From assembly GCA_003520205.1 (NCBI GenBank), contig DOVG01000284.1:1-10214 (forward strand): a stretch of 10,214 nucleotides of DNA, read 5' to 3'. Source of the DNA: Lachnospiraceae bacterium (lineage in GTDB: Bacteria; Bacillota; Clostridia; Lachnospirales; Lachnospiraceae). The position numbers and the translations under genes were made by a program. Shown piece by piece: positions 1 through 6,475 of this stretch (its first letter is position 1; every line of letters starts with the position of its first letter). Under the pieces are notes generated by a model, which worked only from the letters and a program-made list of their open reading frames with translations, was not told where the DNA came from and did not search any database.

Positions 1-643
1 TATTTCCAGGTCCTACTATCTTATCGACCTTTGGAATACTCTCCGTACCATAGGCAAGAGCTGCTATAGCCTGAGCTCCTCCAACTTTGAATATATCTGT
101 TACTCCTGCCTCATTTGCCGCAACAAGTGTAGTAGGATATACTTTTCCCTCTGAATTACATGGTGTAGTCATAACTATACGGCTGACACCCGCAACCTTT
201 GCAGGGATAACATTCATAAGAACAGTAGAAGGATATGCAGCCTTTCCTCCCGGAACATATACACCGGCAGACTCAATAGGCATGATTCTCTGTCCGAGAA
301 CAGTACCATCCTCTTCGGTAGTTATCCAACTGTTTTTCTTCTGTTTCTCATGGAATTTCTTTATATTATTAATAGCTTTTCTTATAACAGTGATAAGCTT
401 TTCATCGACTTCGTCATAAGCAGCTTCGATTTCTTCCGGAGTTACTCTGACATTGTCAGCATTCAGATCTGCTTTATCAAACTTTCTTGTGTAATCAAAC
501 AGCGCTTCATCTCTTCTGTCATGTATATCACTGATAATTTCTTTAACAATTGTCTCCTGCTCTGAATAATCATCTGTTGTTCTCTTTAACAGATCATTCA
601 TAAGCTGATTTTTAGCATCATTGGTTAACATAACTATTTTCAT
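1..643 (-). CDS. hisD: Histidinol dehydrogenase, N-terminal half (partial, runs off window)
   Basis: HisD catalyses the last two steps of histidine synthesis in the cytoplasm, oxidising L-histidinol to L-histidine with two NAD+. The 214 visible residues are about half of the usual ~430. Family motifs are clear: GVYVPGG near residues 127-133, PSTVLMNVIPAKVAGV near 138-153, GGAQAIAALAYGTESIPKVD near 188-207 and VGPGN at the very edge. The zinc-binding and catalytic His/Glu residues lie beyond the window and cannot be checked. The ATG at 643-641 is only 3 nt after the hisG stop, and its ribosome binding site (AAAGGAG) lies inside the last hisG codons, about 11 nt upstream, so translational coupling to hisG is likely. 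A second in-frame ATG four codons later is possible but less well placed. Confidence 0.96.
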   Translation of the reverse strand, partial: MKIVMLTNDAKNQLMNDLLKRTTDDYSEQETIVKEIISDIHDRRDEALFDYTRKFDKADLNADNVRVTPEEIEAAYDEVDEKLITVIRKAINNIKKFHEKQKKNSWITTEEDGTVLGQRIMPIESAGVYVPGGKAAYPSTVLMNVIPAKVAGVSRIVMTTPCNSEGKVYPTTLVAANEAGVTDIFKVGGAQAIAALAYGTESIPKVDKIVGPGN

Positions 644-646
644 AAT

Positions 647-1282
647 TTATAACACTCCTTTTATGTCTGTTAGCAGCTTATTAATTCTTTCATGTTCCAT
701 TCTTAGACTTACCTGGTTTACAACAACCCTGGCAGAAAGCGGTACAACTTCCTCCAGAACAGTAAGTCCATTTTCCTTTAATGTCGATCCTGTTTCAACT
801 ATATCGACAATCACCTCTGATAATCCAACTATAGGTGCAAGCTCAACTGAACCATTCAGCTTAATGATTTCAACTGTCTGATCCTTCTTATCCTTGAAAT
901 AATTCTTTGCTATACTAGGGTACTTTGTAGCAACTCTTATTATCTCATTTTTACTAAGAAGCTCTCTCGCACTTTCCGGACCACACACGCACATTCTGCA
1001 TTTTCCAAAACCAAGATCAAGAACTTCATAAAGATTTCTCCCTTCTTCAAGGAGTGTATCTCTTCCAACAACACCTATATCCGCCACACCATACTCAACA
1101 TATGTAGGTACATCACTAGGTTTTGATAGGAAGAATCTCATTCCAAGTTCATCATTTTGAAAAATCAGCTTTCTGGTTTTAGGATCATTTATCTCTTCAC
1201 AAGTAATACCTATTTTCTCCAGAAGTTTTAGCGTTTCCTTTGCTAGGCGTCCTTTTGCCAGGGCAAATGTAAGATATCTCAT
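647..1282 (-). CDS. hisG: ATP phosphoribosyltransferase catalytic subunit, short form
   Basis: HisG starts histidine synthesis by condensing ATP with PRPP to give phosphoribosyl-ATP. At 211 residues this is the short form (HisG_S), which lacks the C-terminal ACT-like regulatory domain and, as known for the family, needs HisZ for activity and histidine feedback. hisZ is the gene directly upstream. Visible motifs are ALAKGRL (7-13), GVADIGVVGRDTL (65-77), DLGFGKCRM (89-97), ATKYPSIA (118-125) and the PRPP-binding loop DIVETGSTLKENGL (160-173). The ATG at 1282 has a strong GGAGG site 5 nt upstream (1288-1292). The gap to hisZ is 31 nt and contains a small hairpin overlapping the hisZ stop. Length and motifs are normal; no damage is seen. 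Confidence 0.97.
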   Translation of the reverse strand: MRYLTFALAKGRLAKETLKLLEKIGITCEEINDPKTRKLIFQNDELGMRFFLSKPSDVPTYVEYGVADIGVVGRDTLLEEGRNLYEVLDLGFGKCRMCVCGPESARELLSKNEIIRVATKYPSIAKNYFKDKKDQTVEIIKLNGSVELAPIVGLSEVIVDIVETGSTLKENGLTVLEEVVPLSARVVVNQVSLRMEHERINKLLTDIKGVL

Positions 1283-1299
1283 AAATTCCTCCGTTTATA

Positions 1300-1317
1300 C
1301 TAGTGCTGATGCACTAG
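1300..1317 (-). promoter_or_regulatory. Small hairpin at the hisZ stop / hisG leader junction
   Basis: A perfect 7-bp inverted repeat (CTAGTGC / GCACTAG) with a 4-nt loop sits in the hisZ-hisG junction. One arm includes the hisZ stop codon (1314-1316). The other ends 7 nt before the hisG Shine-Dalgarno sequence (1288-1292). No U-tract follows, so it is not a terminator. A ribosome terminating on hisZ would open it, so it might tune HisZ:HisG output or mRNA stability. The hairpin is seen; the role is inferred. Confidence 0.4.
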
Positions 1318-2579
1318 AGCTCATTTATCATTGTCTCTATATCCTTTTCCTCATCAACACTTCTGTCAGCACTTATAATCTTAACAGTCTTTTCGTTCTG
1401 CATTATATAAATCTTTCCAACATCATAAGTATCTGAATAATCCATATACTCATCTTCCTCGTGTCTCTTGGATTTACGAATAAGCTGAGCTATTATTCCT
1501 TTTGCGCGAAGACTTGATGCCAGAAGAACAGCCGCCTCCTGATGTTCAATTGTATATACAATAAGTGCCGACTTCTGCTTTGATGCAAATGGAATTTTCT
1601 GTCTGGACAATCCATTCATCAGTTCATCTACATAAATGGAGAACCCTATAGATGGAGCTTCTTTACCATACTGTGACAGAAGATTATTATATCTTCCACC
1701 CTTTACAACCGGATTTCCAGTACCGTATGTATAGCCGCTAAAAACTATACCAGTATAATAATCATAACCATTGATCATAGACAGATCAAAGCTCACATAC
1801 TTCTCATATCCATAATAAGTCAGCGCTGTATAAACCTTTTTCATTCTGTCTACAGCCTCAAGAGCTCTCTTACTATCTGTAAGTTCTTCTGCTTTTTCAA
1901 ATATATCTGTGCCACCAAAGAGACTTGAAAGTGCATTTAACGCATTTCTTGTTTTATCAGACATATCCAGCCCTGAAATATATTCAGACAGACCAAAGAA
2001 ATTCTTAATCTGGATATAATCCCTTACCTTATTCTCAATCTTATTATCAAGACCAGCCTCTTCTATCAGACCTTTGAAATAATCAACTTCACCTATAACT
2101 ATCTGGAACTCCTCAAGACCGGATGCCTTAAGACAGTCTATAACGCAGGCTACTGTCTCTGCATCAGCTGCTGAACTGTCATCATTTATCAGCTCACTTC
2201 CTATTTGAGTTATCTCAGATAACTTACCCTTATGTTTCTCCAGACTTGCAAAAGTCTGCCCCTTATAACAAAGTCTCAGCGGAAGTGTTTCATCTTTGAA
2301 ATACTTCGCAACGCACCTCGCAATGCTTGGAGTAAAATCAGGTCTTAAAACCAGTGTATTATTGTCTCTGTCAAAGAACTTATACATTTCATTTGAAGGT
2401 GCAGAACCCTTGTCAGCATTGAAAATACCAAAATACTCAAAGGTCGGCGTCTCTATATCCCTGTTTCCATAGAGATGAAGAACTCTTTCAATATCACTGA
2501 TAACAGCATGCTTTCTCTCACATTCTATACCGTATATGTCTCTTACTCCTTCAGGAGTTGATAACATCGTCTCTCTCAT
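1314..2579 (-). CDS. hisZ: ATP phosphoribosyltransferase regulatory subunit, HisRS paralogue
   Basis: HisZ is a catalytically inactive relative of histidyl-tRNA synthetase that forms a hetero-octamer with short-form HisG and carries histidine feedback control. The 421-residue product shows a class II synthetase-like core, with RPDFTPSIAR (79-88) replacing the RPEGTA-type motif 2 expected of a true HisRS, EITQIGSEL (122-130), YYTGIVF (274-280) and GGRYNNLL (294-301). That motif 2 variant and the adjacent hisG support HisZ over HisS. Residues from about 335 to 421 form an alpha/beta extension in the place of the HisRS anticodon-binding domain; some shorter HisZ proteins lack it. The ATG at 2579 has a TAGGAG site that overlaps the stop of the upstream gene, 8 nt away, so the two are probably coupled. 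Confidence 0.95.
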   Translation of the reverse strand: MRETMLSTPEGVRDIYGIECERKHAVISDIERVLHLYGNRDIETPTFEYFGIFNADKGSAPSNEMYKFFDRDNNTLVLRPDFTPSIARCVAKYFKDETLPLRLCYKGQTFASLEKHKGKLSEITQIGSELINDDSSAADAETVACVIDCLKASGLEEFQIVIGEVDYFKGLIEEAGLDNKIENKVRDYIQIKNFFGLSEYISGLDMSDKTRNALNALSSLFGGTDIFEKAEELTDSKRALEAVDRMKKVYTALTYYGYEKYVSFDLSMINGYDYYTGIVFSGYTYGTGNPVVKGGRYNNLLSQYGKEAPSIGFSIYVDELMNGLSRQKIPFASKQKSALIVYTIEHQEAAVLLASSLRAKGIIAQLIRKSKRHEEDEYMDYSDTYDVGKIYIMQNEKTVKIISADRSVDEEKDIETMINEL

Positions 2580-2587
2580 AAAATCTC

Positions 2588-2923
2588 CTATTTCCCGGAT
2601 ATAATCACATCCATGTATACACCCGACTTATTTTCCTTACAAGTCACAAATCTGTATCTTACTCTGTTATCTTCATTATATCTTACAGATATATGAGAAT
2701 ACGGATAGCTTACAGCCATCACAAATCTCCTGTATAATCCATCAGCCATTTCAACCGAATACTTATTAACCTTAATATCAACTATGTACCTGTTATAGTT
2801 TTCATTGATATTAAAATCATCAACTTTTTTATCCTTTGTCAGAAAATCAGTCATTTTATCATACACTTCAGAATCAGTACCTATATGCAGTTTTGCTATA
2901 TAATCATTTACAGCTCTGAACAT
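2588..2923 (-). CDS. Uncharacterised 111-aa protein, first gene of the his operon
   Basis: I do not recognise this family. The 111-residue product has no signal peptide or membrane segment and should be cytoplasmic. Residues 1-35 look helical. Residues 45-110 are rich in Tyr, Val and Arg and look beta-rich, with a conserved-looking core around YNRYIVDIKVNKYSVEMADG (43-62), then SYPYSHISVRYNE and VRYRFVTCKE. It starts at an ATG with an excellent AAGGAG site (2930-2935) 6 nt upstream. It sits directly downstream of a good promoter and ends 8 nt before hisZ, so it is expressed with hisZ-hisG-hisD. Codon use resembles the neighbours and the reading frame is clean, so I treat it as a real gene. 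A link to HisZ or histidine synthesis is suggested only by position. Confidence 0.8.
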   Translation of the reverse strand: MFRAVNDYIAKLHIGTDSEVYDKMTDFLTKDKKVDDFNINENYNRYIVDIKVNKYSVEMADGLYRRFVMAVSYPYSHISVRYNEDNRVRYRFVTCKENKSGVYMDVIISGK

Positions 2924-2979
2924 GGCAATCTCCTTCTGACACCAGCTATATATCTTATCAATTAAAATGCCAATATATT

Positions 2980-3008
2980 ATTATACTAAAAGTAGTAAGA
3001 TAAATCAA
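2980..3008 (-). promoter_or_regulatory. Sigma-A type promoter for the his operon
   Basis: On the minus strand TTGATT (3008-3003) is followed after exactly 17 nt by a perfect TATAAT (2985-2980), about 57 nt before the start codon of the 111-aa gene. It lies in the short gap after the rsfS stop, with no terminator between, so read-through from the ribosomal cluster may add to expression. A 7-bp inverted repeat (AAGTAGT/ACTACTT, at 3025-3019 and 2996-2990) brackets the -35 box. The roughly 50-nt leader holds no T-box or peptide attenuator that I can see. Confidence 0.75.
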
Positions 3009-3019
3009 ACATTACAAAA

Positions 3020-3367
3020 CTACTTGTATTCTTTTCTTTCCACATCTCTCCATGTACCATCAAGATTATAGAAATCTCTCATATCCTCTATAAAAAGATG
3101 CACTACAACATCACTGTAATCTAAAAGCACCCATCCACCTGTTGAACGGCCTTCACGATTCTTCAGCTCAAATCCGGCATCCTTCATTTTCTCTTCTACG
3201 CTGTCTACCAAAGCATCCAACTGTGATTTATTAGATGCACTGGCAACAACAAAATAATCTGCTATAACTGAAACACTTCCCACCTGAAGAGAAACCACGT
3301 CATAACCCTTTCTGTCAAGTATCGCAGCTGTGGCTGTTTCTATCATTTTCTCTAAGTTATCTGTCAT
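3020..3367 (-). CDS. rsfS: Ribosomal silencing factor RsfS (Iojap/DUF143 family)
   Basis: RsfS binds L14 on the 50S subunit and blocks joining with 30S, shutting down translation in starvation or stationary phase. The 115-residue protein is close to the normal length and covers the whole Iojap fold. It shows IADYFVVASASNKSQLDAL (35-53), GGWVLLDYSDVVVHLF (77-92) and the terminal FYNLDGTWRD (99-108). The ATG at 3367 has a GAGG site about 7 nt upstream, and the gap to yqeK is 19 nt. It is the last gene of the yhbY-nadD-yqeK-rsfS cluster, an order common in Firmicutes. The TAG stop lies 12 nt from the -35 box of the his promoter. Confidence 0.95.
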   Translation of the reverse strand: MTDNLEKMIETATAAILDRKGYDVVSLQVGSVSVIADYFVVASASNKSQLDALVDSVEEKMKDAGFELKNREGRSTGGWVLLDYSDVVVHLFIEDMRDFYNLDGTWRDVERKEYK

Positions 3368-3386
3368 ATCTTTTCCTCATTTTACA

Positions 3387-3980
3387 TTATTTAATGCGTT
3401 TAATCTCTTTGATATTCATTTTATCTACATAATAGTAATATGTCTGTTCTGTCAGTTCATCTATAACTGTATGCTTACTGTTAAGATACTCAAGGGTATT
3501 TTTCAAAATGTGAATAACACATTGATTCAGATCGGTATAAGCTTCCTTTCTGATTTCTTCCATATCCTTTATCATCTTTCGATTCGGCTCTATATAATCC
3601 GCCACAAAAATGATTTTTTCAAGAAGAGTCATTCCCGGACATCCTGTTGTATGATATGTGATTGCAGATAGTATCTCATCATCCTTTACATCGTACTTTC
3701 TCTTTGCATAATAAGCTCCGAGCTTACCATGAAGAAGATCCGGATTTGCCTTCTCACTTCCATTTATAGGTAGTCCATGTTTCTTTGCTTTACGCAGTTT
3801 ATCTTCTGTAGACAGACATTTGGCACAGTCGTGCAAAAGACCGGCTATACGAGCCTTTTCTACATCTGCCCCATGAACAAATGCAAGCGTTGCTGCCGTA
3901 TACTCAACTCCAACTGAATGAACAAATCTCTTATCTGTAAGCTTTGTCTTCAGTCTTTTTACCATTTCATCTCTGTTCAT
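3387..3980 (-). CDS. yqeK: HD-domain Ap4A hydrolase (symmetrical), YqeK family
   Basis: YqeK proteins are metal-dependent HD phosphohydrolases that split diadenosine tetraphosphate, a stress-linked nucleotide, into two ADP. The 197-residue product has the expected metal ligands: H21 in RFVHSVGV, H50-D51 in GLLHDCAK, H84 in LLHGKLGAYYA, H110 in ITYHTTG and D128 in IIFVADYIEPNR. Its ATG overlaps the nadD stop by 4 nt (ATGA), with a GGAGAG site inside the nadD coding sequence, so it is translationally coupled to nadD. The nadD-yqeK pairing is widespread in Firmicutes. Nothing essential is missing. The C-terminal ~50 residues (helical, ending Lys/Arg-rich) lie outside the core HD motifs. Confidence 0.93.
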   Translation of the reverse strand: MNRDEMVKRLKTKLTDKRFVHSVGVEYTAATLAFVHGADVEKARIAGLLHDCAKCLSTEDKLRKAKKHGLPINGSEKANPDLLHGKLGAYYAKRKYDVKDDEILSAITYHTTGCPGMTLLEKIIFVADYIEPNRKMIKDMEEIRKEAYTDLNQCVIHILKNTLEYLNSKHTVIDELTEQTYYYYVDKMNIKEIKRIK

Positions 3981-4645
3981 ACAATCTCTCCACTATACAA
4001 ACTTTTTTCAATTATATAATCTTCCACCGCCTCCGGAAGCAGTCCGGATACAGACCTGCCCTGACATACTTTTCTTCTTATGTCGGTAGATGATATATCC
4101 ATCTGTTCCATATCTATAAGACGAATATCAGCAAATATCATGTGGCTCTTGATGTTACTTATTATATCCTTTGAACGATTTTTCCCGGTTGCTCCCCGAA
4201 CTGCTGTAAGCACAGTTATTGAAGCAAGCAGTTCCTCTGCATCAACCCATTTATCTATCCATTCAAGAGAATCCCCACCAATAATGAAGTATATCCTTCT
4301 ATCAGGATTTACGCCTTTTAGAAATCTTACAGTGTCTATAGTATGTGTAATTCCACCACGCACTATTTCCATATCACTGTACAGAAGATAATCCTTCTCC
4401 AGAGAAGCCAGACGAACCATTTCCAATCTGTCACTATCTTCCGGAAGCACGTCATTTTCTTTATAATACGATATCTTATTCGGCATCAGAACTATAGGAA
4501 CCTTATATTCCTTGAATACTGCATCAGCCATAGCTAGATGCCCATTATGAATAGGGTTAAATGTACCACCGAGAATTGCTATATCTCTCTTATCATTTTT
4601 ATAATCATAAAGTCTTTCAGATAAAGCCTTATACGAAGAATCCAT
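3977..4645 (-). CDS. nadD: Nicotinate-nucleotide adenylyltransferase
   Basis: NadD transfers AMP from ATP to nicotinate mononucleotide, making deamido-NAD in the de novo and salvage NAD pathways. The nucleotidyltransferase signature GGTFNPIHNGHL is at 26-37, with the catalytic H-x-G-H histidines at 33 and 36. The second signature, ISSTDIRRKV, is at 184-193, followed by the C-terminal LLPEAVEDYI helix. The 222-residue length is slightly more than usual because about 21 polar residues precede the first beta strand. The next Met is beyond the active-site motif, so the long start must be correct. The ATG at 4645 has a modest AGGA site about 8 nt upstream. The gap to yhbY is 23 nt, and the gene overlaps yqeK by 4 nt. 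Confidence 0.95.
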   Translation of the reverse strand: MDSSYKALSERLYDYKNDKRDIAILGGTFNPIHNGHLAMADAVFKEYKVPIVLMPNKISYYKENDVLPEDSDRLEMVRLASLEKDYLLYSDMEIVRGGITHTIDTVRFLKGVNPDRRIYFIIGGDSLEWIDKWVDAEELLASITVLTAVRGATGKNRSKDIISNIKSHMIFADIRLIDMEQMDISSTDIRRKVCQGRSVSGLLPEAVEDYIIEKSLYSGEIV

Positions 4646-4668
4646 AATTCTATCCTACCATTTAATTC

Positions 4669-4986
4669 CTATTTTTTTGTATTTTTCTTAGGCTTCTCTC
4701 CTGGGAGGATTATTCCCGGATTATCATGATTTCTTTTGTAAAGAACTATTTTACGACCTATTACCTGCACAACCTCTGAATGAGTTCTCTCTGCAAGAGT
4801 AACAGCCAGACTGTCAGGCAGATCAACGCAGTTCTTGAGTACATTTATCTTGATAAGTTCTCTCGCCTTAAGAGCCTCACTTACAGCAGCAGTAAATTCC
4901 GGTGTAAGACTGGCTTTTCCGAGCGAAAGAATCGGATCAGTTGTCTGTGCAAGTCCCTTTAAAAAGGCACGCTGTTTAGTAGTCAT
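4669..4986 (-). CDS. yhbY: CRM-domain ribosome-associated RNA-binding protein YhbY
   Basis: YhbY is a small CRM (chloroplast RNA splicing and ribosome maturation) domain protein that associates with pre-50S particles. The 105 residues show the family pattern: TTKQRAFLKGLAQ (2-14), a GK loop in LSLGKASLT (20-28), ALKARELIKINVLKNC (38-53) and VVQVIGRKIVLYKR (72-85). The last 20 residues form a Lys- and Pro-rich tail that probably contacts RNA. It begins at an ATG with a GGAAAGGAAAG purine-rich site. It is the first gene of a cluster with nadD, yqeK and rsfS, separated from obgE by 86 nt that contain a candidate promoter. Confidence 0.92.
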   Translation of the reverse strand: MTTKQRAFLKGLAQTTDPILSLGKASLTPEFTAAVSEALKARELIKINVLKNCVDLPDSLAVTLAERTHSEVVQVIGRKIVLYKRNHDNPGIILPGEKPKKNTKK

Positions 4987-5033
4987 TTTTCTTTCCTTTC
5001 CTGTATTTCTTTATAATCAGCAAGCAAGCTTGC

Positions 5034-5062
5034 ATCATAAGAAAGTTTTATATATTCTGCAA
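5034..5062 (-). promoter_or_regulatory. Candidate promoter for yhbY-nadD-yqeK-rsfS, with overlapping palindrome
   Basis: In the 86-nt obgE-yhbY gap the minus strand has TTGCAG (5062-5057), a 17-nt spacer and TATGAT (5039-5034). The -10 box matches consensus at 5 of 6 positions, but the -35 box only at 3 of 6. A perfect 10-bp palindrome, GCAAGCTTGC (5033-5024), begins directly after the -10 box and covers the expected start site, as an operator might. No terminator for obgE is visible here, so read-through from obgE is also likely. Confidence 0.45.
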
Positions 5063-5072
5063 ATACTAATTC

Positions 5073-6374
5073 TTATTCGATATAATCAAAAGCCCATCCA
5101 TATACACGAACTTCATCGCCTTCCTGTATTCCCAGAGCCTTTAGTTCATCTATGATTCCATTCTTAACCATGAAATCCTGGAAGAATTTGAATCCACGTT
5201 CATCATCAAGATTTGTGTAACCCAGCATCTTCTCAATACGAGGTCCTTCGACGAGATATACATTTTCATCATCAGGAGACTTTGTAACAGAATAAGGAAG
5301 TACCTCTTCTCTGGATGCAAAATCTTCAAGTTCTATCTCTGGTGAAAATTCCATTACATCATTTGGCGCTGTTTCAAGCAACTTATATGCCTCGTCAAGC
5401 AGCTGCTTTATTCCTTCTCCGGTAGCAGCTGATATAGCCATAACCTGATTATCAGGATACGCCTTACGGAGTTTATCCAGAACAGCTTCTCTGTCTTCCT
5501 CTGATAATACATCAAGCTTATTTGCCACAATTATGGTTGGTCTCTCTGACAGAGCCACACTATACTGTTTCAGCTCCTCATTTATCTTCTCTATATCTTC
5601 TATAGGATCTCTTCCCTCTACGGAAGCTCCATCTACTATATGAAGAAGCACTCTCGTTCTTTCGATATGTCTTAAAAATGTAAGTCCAAGTCCTACGCCT
5701 TCAGCAGCACCTTCAATTATTCCAGGAATATCTGCCATAACAAAGCTTCGTCCTTCACCAAGACCTACAACTCCGAGATTCGGAACAAGAGTCGTGAAAT
5801 GGTAATCAGCTATCTTAGGTTTTGCATTTGATACCATTGATAGAAGTGTGGACTTTCCAACACTAGGATATCCAACAAGTCCTACATCCGCTATCATCTT
5901 AAGTTCCAAAGTAAGGTACTTCTCTATAGCTGATTCACCCGGCTGAGCATAACGAGGTGCCTGCATAGTACTTGTAGCATAGTGCATATTTCCTTTTCCA
6001 CCTCTTCCGCCCTGAAGAAGTACAAAAGGCTCCTCTCTTTCGGCCATGTCTATTATTACCTTGCCCGTTTCAAAATCTTTGATAACAGTTCCAGGAGGGA
6101 CTTTGATAACAACATCCTTGCCGTTTGCACCGTGACATTTTCTCTTGCCACCTTCCTCACCATCTGTAGCCTTGTATTTTCTTACATTTTTAAAATCATA
6201 CAGAGTATTAATGCCCTTATCCACAACAAAGATAACATCTCCACCCTTGCCACCATCACCACCGTCAGGTCCACCGTTAGGTACATACAGCTCACGTCTA
6301 AATGATACGTGTCCATCTCCACCCTTGCCGGACCTTACAAATATCTTGGCTCTGTCTGCAAATGTATTTGCCAT
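5073..6374 (-). CDS. obgE: Obg-family GTPase (CgtA/ObgE), 433 aa
   Basis: Obg is an essential GTPase that binds the 50S subunit and couples its assembly to growth and (p)ppGpp. The glycine-rich Obg fold occupies about residues 1-160, with GGPDGGDGGKGGDV at 34-47. The G domain follows: GYPSVGKS P-loop at 168-175, TT switch at 194-195, DIPG at 215-218, NKLD at 285-288 and SAAT at 315-318. An OCT domain occupies about 350-430, a C-terminal region seen in many Gram-positive Obg proteins. I chose the ATG at 6374 because AAGGAG lies 7 nt upstream and the sequence MANTFADRAKIFV matches the family start. The ATG at 6422 would add 16 residues but lacks a binding site and reads through a hairpin. That hairpin and SD-covering repeats precede the gene. 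Confidence 0.97.
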   Translation of the reverse strand: MANTFADRAKIFVRSGKGGDGHVSFRRELYVPNGGPDGGDGGKGGDVIFVVDKGINTLYDFKNVRKYKATDGEEGGKRKCHGANGKDVVIKVPPGTVIKDFETGKVIIDMAEREEPFVLLQGGRGGKGNMHYATSTMQAPRYAQPGESAIEKYLTLELKMIADVGLVGYPSVGKSTLLSMVSNAKPKIADYHFTTLVPNLGVVGLGEGRSFVMADIPGIIEGAAEGVGLGLTFLRHIERTRVLLHIVDGASVEGRDPIEDIEKINEELKQYSVALSERPTIIVANKLDVLSEEDREAVLDKLRKAYPDNQVMAISAATGEGIKQLLDEAYKLLETAPNDVMEFSPEIELEDFASREEVLPYSVTKSPDDENVYLVEGPRIEKMLGYTNLDDERGFKFFQDFMVKNGIIDELKALGIQEGDEVRVYGWAFDYIE

Positions 6375-6375
6375 A

Positions 6376-6400
6376 TTTTGTCTCCTTAATACAAAAGGAG
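6376..6400 (-). promoter_or_regulatory. obgE: Sequences able to hide the obgE ribosome binding site
   Basis: Two short inverted repeats surround the obgE Shine-Dalgarno AAGGAG (6387-6382). First, CTCCTT (6400-6395), made from the 3' end of the upstream hairpin plus its first U residues, is fully complementary to that site across a 7-nt loop. Second, TTTTGT (6396-6391) and ACAAAA (6381-6376) form a 6-bp stem with the site in its loop. Both compete with the upstream hairpin or its U-tract. The complementarity is seen; switching between the forms is inferred. Confidence 0.4.
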
Positions 6401-6420
6401 CTTTGTATTCACAAAGCTCC
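6388..6420 (-). terminator. Terminator-like hairpin between rpmA and obgE
   Basis: On the minus strand a perfect 10-bp stem, GGAGCTTTGT / ACAAAGCTCC with a GAAT tetraloop (6420-6397), is followed by TTTTGTATT. This resembles an intrinsic terminator with a short, interrupted U-tract. It would end part of the rplU-prp-rpmA transcript and lower obgE expression relative to the ribosomal proteins. I see no convincing promoter between it and obgE, so termination is probably partial. Confidence 0.6.
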
Positions 6421-6456
6421 ATAAGGTTCTACGGTTAACCCGCCTAATCATATAGT

Positions 6457-6473
6457 ATGCATAATCTATGCAT
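6457..6473 (-). other. Short palindromic hairpin just after rpmA
   Basis: ATGCATA and TATGCAT form a perfect 7-bp stem with a 3-nt loop, starting 3 nt past the rpmA stop codon. It is AT-rich with no U-tract, so it is not a terminator by itself. It might act as a 3' stabiliser or processing site for the ribosomal protein mRNA. The repeat is seen; the role is a guess. Confidence 0.3.
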
Positions 6474-6475
6474 GA

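Noticed and set aside
87..419. Plus-strand open frame opposite hisD
   Set aside because: It is antisense to hisD, whose minus-strand translation is unmistakable. It has no good ribosome binding site and its composition looks like a shadow.
1314..2579. Histidyl-tRNA synthetase instead of HisZ
   Set aside because: The RPDFTPSIAR motif replaces the HisRS-type RPEGTA, and the gene sits directly before a short-form hisG.
2924..2979. T-box or histidine leader-peptide attenuator before the his operon
   Set aside because: The leader is only about 50 nt, with no T-box sequence, no terminator and no run of His codons.
6375..6422. 16-residue N-terminal extension of Obg from the ATG at 6422
   Set aside because: No binding site precedes it, it would translate the terminator-like hairpin and the true Shine-Dalgarno, and the family begins at the MANTF-type start.
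6145..6438. Plus-strand open frames opposite the obgE N-terminus
   Set aside because: Pro/Ser-rich translation arises from the reverse of the glycine-rich Obg fold; not a real gene.
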